Source: Chloroflexota bacterium (GTDB taxonomy: Bacteria; Chloroflexota; Limnocylindria; Limnocylindrales; CSP1-4). Taken from it: a stretch of DNA of 8,959 nt. This document shows, piece by piece, positions 1 through 5,367 of the stretch. How positions within the stretch are numbered: the first letter of the stretch is position 1; each line of letters opens with the position of its first letter. Below the pieces are notes generated by a model. It had not been told where the DNA came from, did no database searches, and saw only the letters and a list, made by a program, of their open reading frames with translations. The position numbers and the translations under genes are program-made. The stretch covers positions 1-8,959 of the forward strand of contig JAJYGO010000437.1 in NCBI GenBank assembly GCA_021785115.1. Reading direction: 5' to 3'.

Positions 1-294
1 CCAGCCGAGCTGCCAGCCCTCGGTACGCTGCACCGTGGGGGCAAAGAGGTCGAGGTCGGCGGCGGCCGCGCCGACGAGCACGAAGGCGGCCAGGGCGAGG
101 GCGAGCGGCCGCAGGCGCCCAGGCAGCGCCAGCGCGGGCAGCGCGCGACGCCGGACGGGCCTGGCGCCCTGGGCCCGACGCAGCGCGATGGCGGCGGCGA
201 CCCGCCCGTCCATGCGCGCCGCCGCGTCCGGCGACGGGACGGTGGCGAACGCAGCGCCCAGCAGCTCGTCGAGGCGGCCCTGGCTCAGCGGCAT
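1..294 (-). CDS. Putative membrane-anchored anti-sigma factor, N-terminal part (runs off left edge)
   Basis: The visible 98 residues begin with a soluble stretch (about 1-59) containing an amphipathic, Arg/Ala-rich segment (residues 24-45). A hydrophobic membrane span follows (about 60-80, LRPLALALAAFVLVGAAAA), and then the start of an outside domain. The ATG at 294 lies four bases after the TAA of the sigma factor gene. A GGGAG ribosome binding site sits seven bases upstream, inside the end of that gene. Position and topology suggest an anti-sigma factor holding the upstream sigma factor at the inner face of the membrane. No HxxxCxxC zinc motif is seen, so it is not a classic ZAS-type anti-sigma factor. 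The function rests on gene order and topology rather than on a recognised domain, and the C-terminus is outside the window. Confidence 0.7.
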   Translation of the reverse strand, partial: MPLSQGRLDELLGAAFATVPSPDAAARMDGRVAAAIALRRAQGARPVRRRALPALALPGRLRPLALALAAFVLVGAAAADLDLFAPTVQRTEGWQLGW

Positions 295-298
295 GCTC

Positions 299-970
299 TT
301 ACTCCCAGCCACGGCAGGCCTCCCGGAGCGCCTCGAGCGCTCGGCTCAGCAGCTTCTGCGTCGCGGCCTCGCGCTTGCCGATCACCGCGCCGATCTCGCG
401 CGCCGAGAGCCCCGCGCCATAGCGCAGGGCGAGCGCCTCGACCGCCGGCTCGCCCAGGCGGCGAAGCGCGCGGCGCAGCTCGTCGAGCTCGGCCCGTCGG
501 ACGGCCGAGGCCTCCGGGTCGTCGCCCGCGGCGGGCAGCTCCCAGGCGCGCAGGGTGTCGAGCGAATGCGTCCCGCGGTTCCGGCGCGCGGCGTCGATGG
601 CGGCGTTCCGGGCGATCCGCAGCAGCCAGGCCGGGAAGCCCGAGCCGGATGGGCGAAAGCGATCGAGCCCGGCGAGCGCCCGCTCGAAGGTCAGGGCGGC
701 GAGGTCCGCCGCCGCGTCGTCGGAGCCGGTGCGCGCGCGCAGGTAGCGGTAGACGGCGAGACGGTGGCGCTCATACAGCAGCCCGAACGCCTCGGGATCG
801 CGCCGGGCGGCCTCAACCAGCGCGTCGTCGGTGGCGATCCCTTCCACCGCGGTGCCGGGCTCGACGCCGGCGACTGTTGCTGCAGTCGCCGGCAGATCTG
901 CCCCCGCGCCCGGTTCCGCCGGATCGCCGGGCTCGGCCAGGCCCCCGTCGAACGCTACCTCCCGCTCCAC
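299..970 (-). CDS. ECF (extracytoplasmic function) RNA polymerase sigma factor
   Basis: This 223-residue protein would direct RNA polymerase to a small set of promoters. Sigma region 2 covers about residues 56-130 and includes DPEAFGLLYERH, LTFERAL and WLLRIARNAAIDAARR. After a linker, region 4 covers about 160-218 and holds the helix-turn-helix LSAREIGAVIGKREAATQKL. The first 48 residues are rich in Gly, Ala, Pro and Glu and are atypical for the family. The start used is a GTG at 970 with GAGGGG three bases upstream. A later start is possible, for example the GTG near 847. The next gene, a membrane protein, begins four bases after the stop. The protein is clearly related to the sigma factor at 1962-2540. 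In both, the recognition helix contains ATQKLL rather than the common TVKSRL, which marks them as one subgroup. Confidence 0.92.
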   Translation of the reverse strand: MEREVAFDGGLAEPGDPAEPGAGADLPATAATVAGVEPGTAVEGIATDDALVEAARRDPEAFGLLYERHRLAVYRYLRARTGSDDAAADLAALTFERALAGLDRFRPSGSGFPAWLLRIARNAAIDAARRNRGTHSLDTLRAWELPAAGDDPEASAVRRAELDELRRALRRLGEPAVEALALRYGAGLSAREIGAVIGKREAATQKLLSRALEALREACRGWE

Positions 971-1147
971 CGTCCCCTCGCCTGCGGCACCCTTCCCGGA
1001 CGCCCCTCCGAACGAGATAACGCATGCGGGAGCGCAATCCGGACAACCCCAGTAACGAACGCCCCCTCCCCGTCCCTACTAGGCGGTCACATCGTGGCCG
1101 TCCTCACGGTCAAACGGGAAGGGCCACCCGGATCAGCGACGGCCTCG

Positions 1148-1181
1148 GCGAGTGGCCACGGCGCGGCGAACGGCCACTCGC
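1148..1181. repeat. 10-bp perfect inverted repeat, 14-base loop
   Basis: The arms are GCGAGTGGCC (1148-1157) and GGCCACTCGC (1172-1181). The hairpin lies about 186 bases after the stop of the anti-sigma gene at 1367 and 178 bases before the start of the sigma gene at 970. No T-run follows on either strand, so it is not a standard intrinsic terminator. It could be a GC-rich stop signal without a U-tract, a regulator binding site, or chance in GC-rich DNA. Confidence 0.5.
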
Positions 1182-1218
1182 TCGCGGAGGACGCCGACGG
1201 CTGGCGCAGCGCCGAACG

Positions 1219-1347
1219 CTACGCCGCCCTGGAGACACCAGTCTCATCGGGCAGCATGATGGTCACGCCATCCCCCGCGAGGTCCGCGGCGTTGATCCAC
1301 ACGAGGTAGAGCAGTGTGCGGGCGAGCTGGCCTCGCTTCGCCGCGGG
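1219..1347 (-). pseudogene. Possible coding remnant of unknown protein
   Basis: Between a TGA (1350-1348) and a TAG (1221-1219), the minus strand reads 42 residues that look like real protein, including QLARTLLYLVWINAADL and DGVTIMLPDETGVSRAA. There is no ATG near the beginning; only internal GTG or CTG codons are available. No ribosome binding site stands out. The frame lies 17 bases beyond the stop of the anti-sigma gene. It may be the tail of a gene whose front has been lost. The family was not recognised. A faint resemblance to the region ahead of a Crp-type helix-turn-helix is too weak to use. Confidence 0.25.
1232..1245. repeat. Small hairpin, 5-bp stem and 4-base loop
   Basis: GAGAC and GTCTC flank the loop ACCA. 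A CCC (1227-1229) and GGG (1249-1251) could extend the stem across a small internal loop. No T-run follows. It lies inside the possible coding remnant, so it may be incidental. Confidence 0.25.
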
Positions 1348-1366
1348 TCACCTTGCTCGGGTTGCG

Positions 1367-1975
1367 TCACTCGGGGCAGTTGAGCTGGACGAACCCGGCG
1401 ACGATCGAGGTGTCGTTATCGCGCACCGCGGCGACGATCCGGTCGATCGCGGCGCGGCTGCTATCAGTCGAGAACTGCCCGCGGTAGAACTCCCAGGTCG
1501 GCGTGGACAGGATCACGCTACGGGCTGCCTGGGCACGCCCGGACGGCCCAGATGTCGTCGCGTCGAGCCACGAGCGGTCCCACGCGCAGAAGGCGACCAT
1601 CTCGACCCACGACCGCGCGCCGCCGGCCGAGTAGGTCCCGTCGCGTGCGACGAGAGACGGCGGCCAGGTCGCCCCGGCGGGGAGCGGAACGACCTTCTTG
1701 GCGGCGTCGATCTCGCCCTGGAACGCCGCCGCGGACTCGAGGCCAAGCGGCGACTCGGTGGTGCGCAGGAGCGCCGAGACCGGGAAGATCATGGGCGCTG
1801 CGAGGAGCAGGAGGGCGAAGGCCGCGGCGATCGTGCGCGGTCGGACATGGAGCCTGCGGCGCGAACCTGGCGCAAGACGACGCTCGAGGCGAGCGTCGAG
1901 CGAAGCGCGCTGAATGGCGGTCATCGGCGCGGCGAGGGCCGCACGGAGGGTCGTATCGAAGTCAGGCGAGGTCAT
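1367..1975 (-). CDS. Putative membrane-anchored anti-sigma factor
   Basis: This 202-residue protein has a short cytoplasmic N-terminus (about 1-46, including ASLDARLERRLAPGSRRRL). One membrane span follows (about 48-70, IAAAFALLLLAAPMIFPVSA), then an outside domain of about 130 residues rich in Ser, Thr, Ala and Trp. Its ATG at 1975 overlaps the end of the sigma gene by 14 bases. A strong AAGGAGG ribosome binding site lies six bases upstream, inside the sigma gene. Such overlap with an ECF sigma gene is the usual layout for a cognate anti-sigma factor, which would hold the sigma factor at the membrane until an envelope signal releases it. No zinc motif is present: the only cysteines (FCAW and near the C-terminus, NCPE) are in the outside part. 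The role is inferred from context and topology, as no known domain was recognised. Confidence 0.75.
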   Translation of the reverse strand: MTSPDFDTTLRAALAAPMTAIQRASLDARLERRLAPGSRRRLHVRPRTIAAAFALLLLAAPMIFPVSALLRTTESPLGLESAAAFQGEIDAAKKVVPLPAGATWPPSLVARDGTYSAGGARSWVEMVAFCAWDRSWLDATTSGPSGRAQAARSVILSTPTWEFYRGQFSTDSSRAAIDRIVAAVRDNDTSIVAGFVQLNCPE

Positions 1976-2540
1976 GGAGCGCCTCCTTGAGGCGGGCGAG
2001 GCCGCGGTCGAGCAGCTTCTGGGTCGCGCTCGGGCTCTTGCCGATAACCGCGGCGATCTCGCGGACTGTCAGCTCGCTCGTGTAGCGCAGCGCGATGGCG
2101 TCGCGCTGCGACCTCGGTAAAGCCTGGAGACCGGCATGCAGGCGCGCTGCCTGCTCCGCCCGGAGCATCTGGTCCTCGAGCGATGGTGCAACTGGCGCCG
2201 CAGTCGCGACATGCCAATGGAACAGCACTGCGGCCCGAGCGCGTCGGTCCGCATCGATCGCCGCGTTGCGTGCCGTGCGCAGCAGCCACCCGATGCCCGG
2301 TTCGCGTCCCGCTCGGAGCTCGCCGAAGGCGCGCTCAAAGGTGACTGCGGTGAGATCGAGGGCCCGGTCCTCGTCGCGGCTGATCGCCCGGAGGTAGCGG
2401 AAGACGGCCTCACGGTGGGTGAGGTAGAGCGCCTCGAGGACGTTCGCCGCGTCCGACCCCACGGCTGTCCGGTCGACGCCCGACAGGACGGCTTGGCTGC
2501 TCATGTCCTGAAGACGCACGGCCCCGGCGATTTCGGACAA
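1962..2540 (-). CDS. ECF RNA polymerase sigma factor
   Basis: This 192-residue sigma factor has region 2 at about residues 34-100 (LTHREAVFRYLRA, AVTFERAF, WLLRTARNAAIDADRR). Region 4 is at about 128-188, with the helix-turn-helix LTVREIAAVIGKSPSATQKL. The start chosen is TTG at 2540, because GAGGGGG lies four bases upstream; the in-frame ATG at 2504 (residue 13) has only a poorly spaced AGGA. The first 30 residues are not conserved in the family, so the later ATG remains possible. The gene overlaps its likely anti-sigma gene by 14 bases. It shares long stretches with the sigma factor at 299-970 (VTFERA/LTFERA, ARNAAIDA, AVIGK, ATQKLL), so the two are paralogues. Two hairpins lie in its leader and may affect its expression. 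Confidence 0.92.
   Translation of the reverse strand: MSEIAGAVRLQDMSSQAVLSGVDRTAVGSDAANVLEALYLTHREAVFRYLRAISRDEDRALDLTAVTFERAFGELRAGREPGIGWLLRTARNAAIDADRRARAAVLFHWHVATAAPVAPSLEDQMLRAEQAARLHAGLQALPRSQRDAIALRYTSELTVREIAAVIGKSPSATQKLLDRGLARLKEALHDLA
1982..1988 (-). promoter_or_regulatory. Strong ribosome binding site of anti-sigma gene, inside sigma gene
   Basis: On the minus strand this reads AAGGAGG, six bases before the ATG at 1975. It fixes the start of the anti-sigma gene and supports translational coupling of the two overlapping genes. Confidence 0.75.
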
Positions 2541-2544
2541 CGAG

Positions 2545-2551
2545 CCCCCTC
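2545..2551 (-). promoter_or_regulatory. Ribosome binding site deciding a TTG start
   Basis: On the minus strand this reads GAGGGGG, four bases before the TTG at 2540. It is the main reason for preferring TTG over the in-frame ATG at 2504 for the sigma factor. Confidence 0.5.
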
Positions 2552-2555
2552 GTGC

Positions 2556-2570
2556 CCTGCATTTCGCAGG
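2556..2570. repeat. Leader hairpin next to the sigma-gene ribosome binding site
   Basis: CCTGC and GCAGG flank a five-base loop (ATTTC on the plus strand). The hairpin ends four bases before the GAGGGGG ribosome binding site of the sigma gene at 2540. In the mRNA it could influence access of ribosomes. A 5-bp stem in GC-rich DNA can also arise by chance. Confidence 0.35.
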
Positions 2571-2587
2571 ATCGCCCTCCTCTGCGC

Positions 2588-2603
2588 CAGGTCAAGAGAC
2601 CTG
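2588..2603. repeat. 6-bp inverted repeat with 4-base spacer upstream of sigma gene
   Basis: CAGGTC and GACCTG flank AAGA. The minus strand of the repeat contains TTGACC (2595-2590), close to a -35 hexamer, but the matching -10 position reads ATCCTG, which is poor. The repeat also lies 25 bases after the stop of the membrane-protein gene at 2628, with no T-run after it. It could be an operator covering a promoter or a weak mRNA hairpin. Confidence 0.4.
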
Positions 2604-2627
2604 TGCTTGGATCGCCGCTGACCACTG

Positions 2628-3040
2628 CTACGGGCCACCCTCGAGTGCGTAGCCGACGTAGGCGTCGGGGCCCGTGTGAAGGAAGATCGCCACGTCGCAC
2701 GTGGCCATACCGCTCGGGATCGGGTGCGGCTCGAAGAGCGCGAGGAGGGGCACCTCGCCGAGGGACGGTTCGAGGATGACCGGGGCATATCCCGGGGTCA
2801 TGCCTGCCTCGATCTCGGCCCTTGTGAAGACGCGGGTGTTGTCGGCCGAGCGGATGAACGACCGCCCGCAGAGCGGGATGTGCGTCGGCGACCGAAGGCC
2901 GAACCGCTGGGTCCGAACTGGGTCTCGACGAAGACGAAGCCGGCCACCAGGACCACGCAGAGCAGCGTCACGAGCACGACACCTGCGGCGAGGACGTCCT
3001 GCTTTCGGAGCCACGGCTTGGTGTCACTGGATCGTTCCAT
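2628..3040 (-). CDS. Single-span membrane protein of unknown function, frameshifted
   Basis: The front of the protein starts at ATG 3040, with GGAG ten bases upstream. It has a charged N-terminus (MERSSDTKPWLRKQD), a membrane span (about residues 15-38, VLAAGVVLVTLLCVVLVAGF) and VETQFGPSG. That frame then turns into a low-quality Arg/Ser stretch and stops at 2798. A second minus-strand frame carries on with well-formed protein (RSPTHIPLCGRSF, then EAGMTPGYAPVILEPSLGEV, and near the end CDVAIFLHTGPDAYVGY) to the TAG at 2628. Joining the two needs one extra base, most likely between 2880 and 2925, giving about 137 residues. The one-base loss could be a true mutation or a sequencing error; no slippery site for programmed frameshifting is seen. 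The family is not recognised. The gene lies 87 bases ahead of the sigma gene at 2540. Confidence 0.65.
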
Positions 3041-3072
3041 CCCGCTCACACTCCGCCGGAGGCTTCTGGAGG

Positions 3073-3156
3073 TCAAGGGCCGTCAGGACGCCGCCGTGGG
3101 CGGGTAGTCGCCGCGATCGACGCGATCGCGAGGACCAGCACGTATGGAACAGCCAC
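3073..3156 (-). CDS. Possible 27-residue membrane peptide
   Basis: A GTG start at 3156 is preceded, six bases upstream, by GGGAGG (3168-3163), a good ribosome binding site. The peptide begins MAVPYVLVLAIASIAATT, a hydrophobic stretch long enough to span or insert into a membrane, and ends in a basic tail (RPRRRPDGP). It sits in the spacer between the three-span membrane protein and the frameshifted membrane protein, 32 bases before the latter's ATG. It could be a real small membrane protein, a leader peptide, or chance. No family is known to me. Confidence 0.3.
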   Translation of the reverse strand: MAVPYVLVLAIASIAATTRPRRRPDGP

Positions 3157-3162
3157 CAGCTA

Positions 3163-3168
3163 CCTCCC
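3163..3168 (-). promoter_or_regulatory. Ribosome-binding-site-like sequence before the small ORF
   Basis: On the minus strand this reads GGGAGG, six bases before the GTG at 3156. It is the main support for the 27-residue reading frame. Confidence 0.3.
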
Positions 3169-3253
3169 GCGCCAGCCTCCGCACCGCCGGTGACCGCGTC
3201 AAGGGAAAGGTGGCCCCGCTGCCTCGGCACCCTGGGAGGTCGCGATCCCTCAT

Positions 3254-3562
3254 TCAACGCGCGAGGGCAGACGTCGCCTTCGGTATGACAAGGGCAAGAC
3301 CGATGGCGAGAACCACGACAAGGGTCGCGACGAGGGCGAGAACAGCGGTCGCCCGACGACGGTGTGACAGGCAGTAGACGTAGATGAGGAGGAGAGGCGG
3401 CGTCGAGTAGAGGGAAGCGCGGGCTTCGTAATAGAGACCGAGGGAAGGAGCGGCCAGGGAGGCGACCACGAGCCAGCCCGCGATCAGTATGGCGACGCGC
3501 GGACCCGTGATCCACGACCGAGACGCACCTGGCCTGCGCGGTCGCAGCGGCGATGCGGCCAT
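3254..3562 (-). CDS. Small membrane protein with about three spans, unknown function
   Basis: This 102-residue protein has a basic N-terminus (PLRPRRPGASR) and then three hydrophobic segments at about residues 22-44, 52-66 and 71-94 (for example ATAVLALVATLVVVLAIGLA). The middle one is short and may be a re-entrant or partial span. A basic HRRR lies between the second and third, suggesting that this loop faces the cytoplasm. The ATG at 3562 lies 36 bases after the stop of the Asp-box protein gene, so the two are probably co-transcribed. No ribosome binding site is evident. No family was recognised. The plus strand over this region also reads open, but gives only an Arg/Thr-rich shadow. Confidence 0.6.
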   Translation of the reverse strand: MAASPLRPRRPGASRSWITGPRVAILIAGWLVVASLAAPSLGLYYEARASLYSTPPLLLIYVYCLSHRRRATAVLALVATLVVVLAIGLALVIPKATSALAR

Positions 3563-3598
3563 ACAGCAGATGGTAGGCTCGGCGCGCGCTGGACGCGC

Positions 3599-4408
3599 TC
3601 AGAAAGTGCCGCTGCGCAGCTCGGTCGTATTGAGGAACCGCAGCCAGCCCTCCACGGTCCCGGCAGCCGTGCCGGTGTCGACGACGCTCGTCGCGAGCTG
3701 GTCGGATGTGCAGGGTGCGACGGCCGCCGGGAGCGAGGGCGATGGCGCCGCGAAGCTGATCGGCGCGATCGCGTATGGGAAGCCGTCGCCCAGGGTGGCG
3801 ACGATCACGCAGGCGTCCGTGCAGGTGACCGTCGGAGTCGCGTTGAGGGGCCGCGTCGGCGCCTGCGGAGAGACCATGAAGATCATCTGCCCGGCGCGCG
3901 ACTTGTCGGTGACGAGGAACGGCTGGGCGGCCAGCTGGGCACCGCAGCCGAGGTCGCTCGCGTCCCGTGCCGACGCGCACTCCGAGATCCAGACCTTGCC
4001 GCCGACGCCGAACCCGCTGACCCGCACGTGCACCGCCTGGCCGTCTCGGAGGCCGCTCGAGGGCGTGACGGCGACGCGCGGCTGATTGGCAGTGAGGGTA
4101 GGAGCGAGGGAACCGGGAGCCGACGACGCGGCAGCCGTCGCGGCTGGCAGGGGCCACGCAGCGACCGCGTTCCATGTCATGCCGCCGTCGCTCGTGCGCT
4201 CCAGGGTGACCGCATCGGCGCGGCTGTCCCGGACGAGGACGAGCCAGCTCCGATCGTCGAGGAGGGCCGCGCTGATCGGGAAGCGCGCGCCGTCGGGATC
4301 GACAAAGGCGGGGCTCGCCCATGTGCGCCTGCCATCGGCGGTGCGCCACAGGCCGCGGTCGGTCCACAACAGGCCGTGCCCGTCGGGCCGCATCGCGATG
4401 CCGCCCAT
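3599..4408 (-). CDS. Asp-box protein with neocarzinostatin-like domain and truncated DUF4232
   Basis: Three parts are visible in 269 residues. Residues 1-90 carry two Asp-box (BNR-type propeller) motifs, TADGRRTW at 23-30 and TSDGGMTW at 72-79; the first has Arg in place of the usual Gly. Residues about 110-219 match the neocarzinostatin/macromomycin immunoglobulin-like fold: VTPSSGLRDGQAVHVRVSGF, cysteine pairs C144/C155 and C196/C200 spaced like the two disulfides of that family, and a final PYAIAPISF. Residues 233-269 resemble the beginning of DUF4232 (C, then GTAAGTVEGWLRFLNT), then stop. The ATG overlaps the stop of the truncated sigma gene (TGATG). There is no signal peptide, although the disulfides imply export, and a propeller normally has more blades. 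The N-terminus has therefore probably been lost. Its role is unknown; the neocarzinostatin-like fold alone does not show chromophore binding. Confidence 0.78.
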   Translation of the reverse strand: MGGIAMRPDGHGLLWTDRGLWRTADGRRTWASPAFVDPDGARFPISAALLDDRSWLVLVRDSRADAVTLERTSDGGMTWNAVAAWPLPAATAAASSAPGSLAPTLTANQPRVAVTPSSGLRDGQAVHVRVSGFGVGGKVWISECASARDASDLGCGAQLAAQPFLVTDKSRAGQMIFMVSPQAPTRPLNATPTVTCTDACVIVATLGDGFPYAIAPISFAAPSPSLPAAVAPCTSDQLATSVVDTGTAAGTVEGWLRFLNTTELRSGTF

Positions 4409-4896
4409 CAGGGCACCCCCAGGATGGCGGCGGTCTCTTCTACCGAATAGCCCGCGTAGTGGTGGAGCGCCACCGCGGCGCGCTGGCTGGAAGGGAGCGC
4501 GTCGATGCTCTCGCGGACGGCTCGTGCCAGATGGGCGTCGGTGGTTCCGGGGTCATGGGTGCTGGAGGAGGCCTCGATCTCCCGCACTCCGCCGGCGGTG
4601 CGGCCCCACCAGGTCCGGCGCCTCCCGTCGGAACGGATCGCCTCGCGTACCACGATCTGGTTGAGCCAGGCTGCGGCGCGCTCGGGGTCGCGCAGCGAGC
4701 CCTGGAAGCGCAGGGCCCGCTCGACCGCGGCGAGCACCGCGTCTTGGGCGTCGGCGGGGTCGCGGCAGATCGCGCCGGCCAGGCGCACCAGGCGCCCGTA
4801 CTCGCGCGCGATCACCGCCTCGAGTCGCAGCTCTGCCGTCGTCGCGTCTCCTCGGAACGTCCGCCGGCGTGCCGGCACCAGTGGCTGGGATGCCAT
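4408..4896 (-). CDS. ECF sigma factor truncated before its recognition helix
   Basis: In this 162-residue protein, region 2 runs from about residue 28 to 94 (VIAREYGRLVRLAGAICRD, WLNQIVVREAIRSDGRRR). Region 4 begins at about residue 125 (VRESIDALPSSQRAAVALHH) and reaches the first helix of the helix-turn-helix, YSVEETAAILGVP. It stops exactly there. Intact relatives continue with a helix of the TVKSRL type and about 20 more residues, which recognise the -35 element. No other frame continues it, so this is not a simple one-base shift. It differs from the other two sigma factors here and belongs to another ECF subgroup. The ATG at 4896 has no clear ribosome binding site. Without its recognition helix it is unlikely to work as a normal sigma factor. 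Confidence 0.82.
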   Translation of the reverse strand: MASQPLVPARRRTFRGDATTAELRLEAVIAREYGRLVRLAGAICRDPADAQDAVLAAVERALRFQGSLRDPERAAAWLNQIVVREAIRSDGRRRTWWGRTAGGVREIEASSSTHDPGTTDAHLARAVRESIDALPSSQRAAVALHHYAGYSVEETAAILGVP

Positions 4897-5367
4897 ACCG
4901 CATGTTGGACCCGCCCATCGTCACAAAGGGGTCAAACGCCCAAAGGCTCGATCTCATTGCGCAGCGGGCATAGGTACCGTCCGGCGCGGACCGCGCTCTT
5001 CGAGCAGTGTGTCGCATCCCGGTCATCGAACGCCGGCCCCAAGAGCCCGCGCATGCGAACGGACCGCCGCCAGCAGCCCCGACGAGGTGGGACGGCTCGC
5101 GGGCGCTGGGGAGGCGCCATGGGGCACGCACCATGCAGCGCGAGCCGCCAGACGACGAGCGACCGGCGCGCCTTGTCGCCCGTGCCCACCTCGTATCCCG
5201 GTGCCGCTCCCGGCACCCGTTACAGCGGGGCAGGCCGGCGCGGTGCGGAGATGCACCAGATATCGCGTGGCGAGCGTCTCCGGCCCTTGACGACGGGTCC
5301 CCGGTGCAGAAGCTCCCGCGGCTGGTCCTGCGTCGTGGGGCCTCAGGCACATGGGAGAACACGAAAG
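4897..5367. other. Divergent intergenic region of unclear content
   Basis: These 471 bases separate the minus-strand sigma gene (start 4896) from the plus-strand cysteine-rich protein gene (start 5368). Promoters for both should lie here, but none is convincing. A minus-strand frame from a GTG at 5216 to a TGA at 4932 (94 residues) ends in a protein-like tail (FDDRDATHCSKSAVRAGRY, then LCPLRNEIEPLGV). It stops 35 bases before the sigma start and has no ribosome binding site. The plus strand is also open and reads plausible residues (SISLRSGHRYRPARTALFEQ). The third codon positions of the two frames coincide, so codon bias cannot tell them apart. I leave both as unproven. Confidence 0.4.
5353..5357 (+). 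promoter_or_regulatory. Ribosome binding site deciding the start of the cysteine-rich protein
   Basis: GGGAG lies ten bases before the ATG at 5368. The upstream reading in the same frame is Arg/Gly-rich and not protein-like, so this ATG is the preferred start. Confidence 0.45.

Larger units (their letters stand above)
971..1366. other. Spacer between the two sigma/anti-sigma cassettes
   Basis: This stretch of about 396 bases holds no complete gene. It contains the inverted repeat at 1148-1181, a small hairpin at 1232-1245 and a short protein-like minus-strand reading frame at 1219-1347 (listed separately). The promoter of the sigma gene at 970 should lie here, but no convincing -35/-10 pair was found. 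A GGAGGGG sequence at 1003-1009 resembles a ribosome binding site, but no start codon in the sigma frame follows at the right distance. A plus-strand reading frame crosses most of this region and is antisense to the sigma gene; I consider it spurious. Confidence 0.5.

Noticed and set aside
35..1309. Long plus-strand reading frame of 424 residues
   Set aside because: It is antisense to the sigma factor at 299-970 and its residues are Arg/Ala/Gly-rich without motifs. The minus strand carries clear sigma regions 2 and 4.
2880..2925. Programmed -1 frameshifting in the membrane-protein gene
   Set aside because: No slippery heptamer was found in the overlap of the two frames, so a simple indel is the better explanation.
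3112..3130. 8-bp inverted repeat CGCGATCG/CGATCGCG with 3-base spacer
   Set aside because: It is built from the short GCGATCG word, which easily forms dyads in GC-rich DNA, and it lies inside the possible 27-residue frame.
3024..4367. 447-residue minus-strand reading frame
   Set aside because: It is an Arg/His-rich shadow of the Asp-box protein in another frame; the true frame has Asp-boxes and paired cysteines.
4930..4935. TTGACC resembling a -35 box ahead of the sigma gene at 4896, with similar ones near 3071 and 2590
   Set aside because: No matching -10 element lies 16-18 bases downstream of those examined. Near 3073 and 4932 the TGA in TTGACC is also the end of a possible reading frame.
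4321..5367. Plus-strand frame running in from 4321 ahead of the cysteine-rich protein
   Set aside because: It is antisense to the sigma factor and has no ribosome binding site. The protein-like part begins only at the ATG at 5368.
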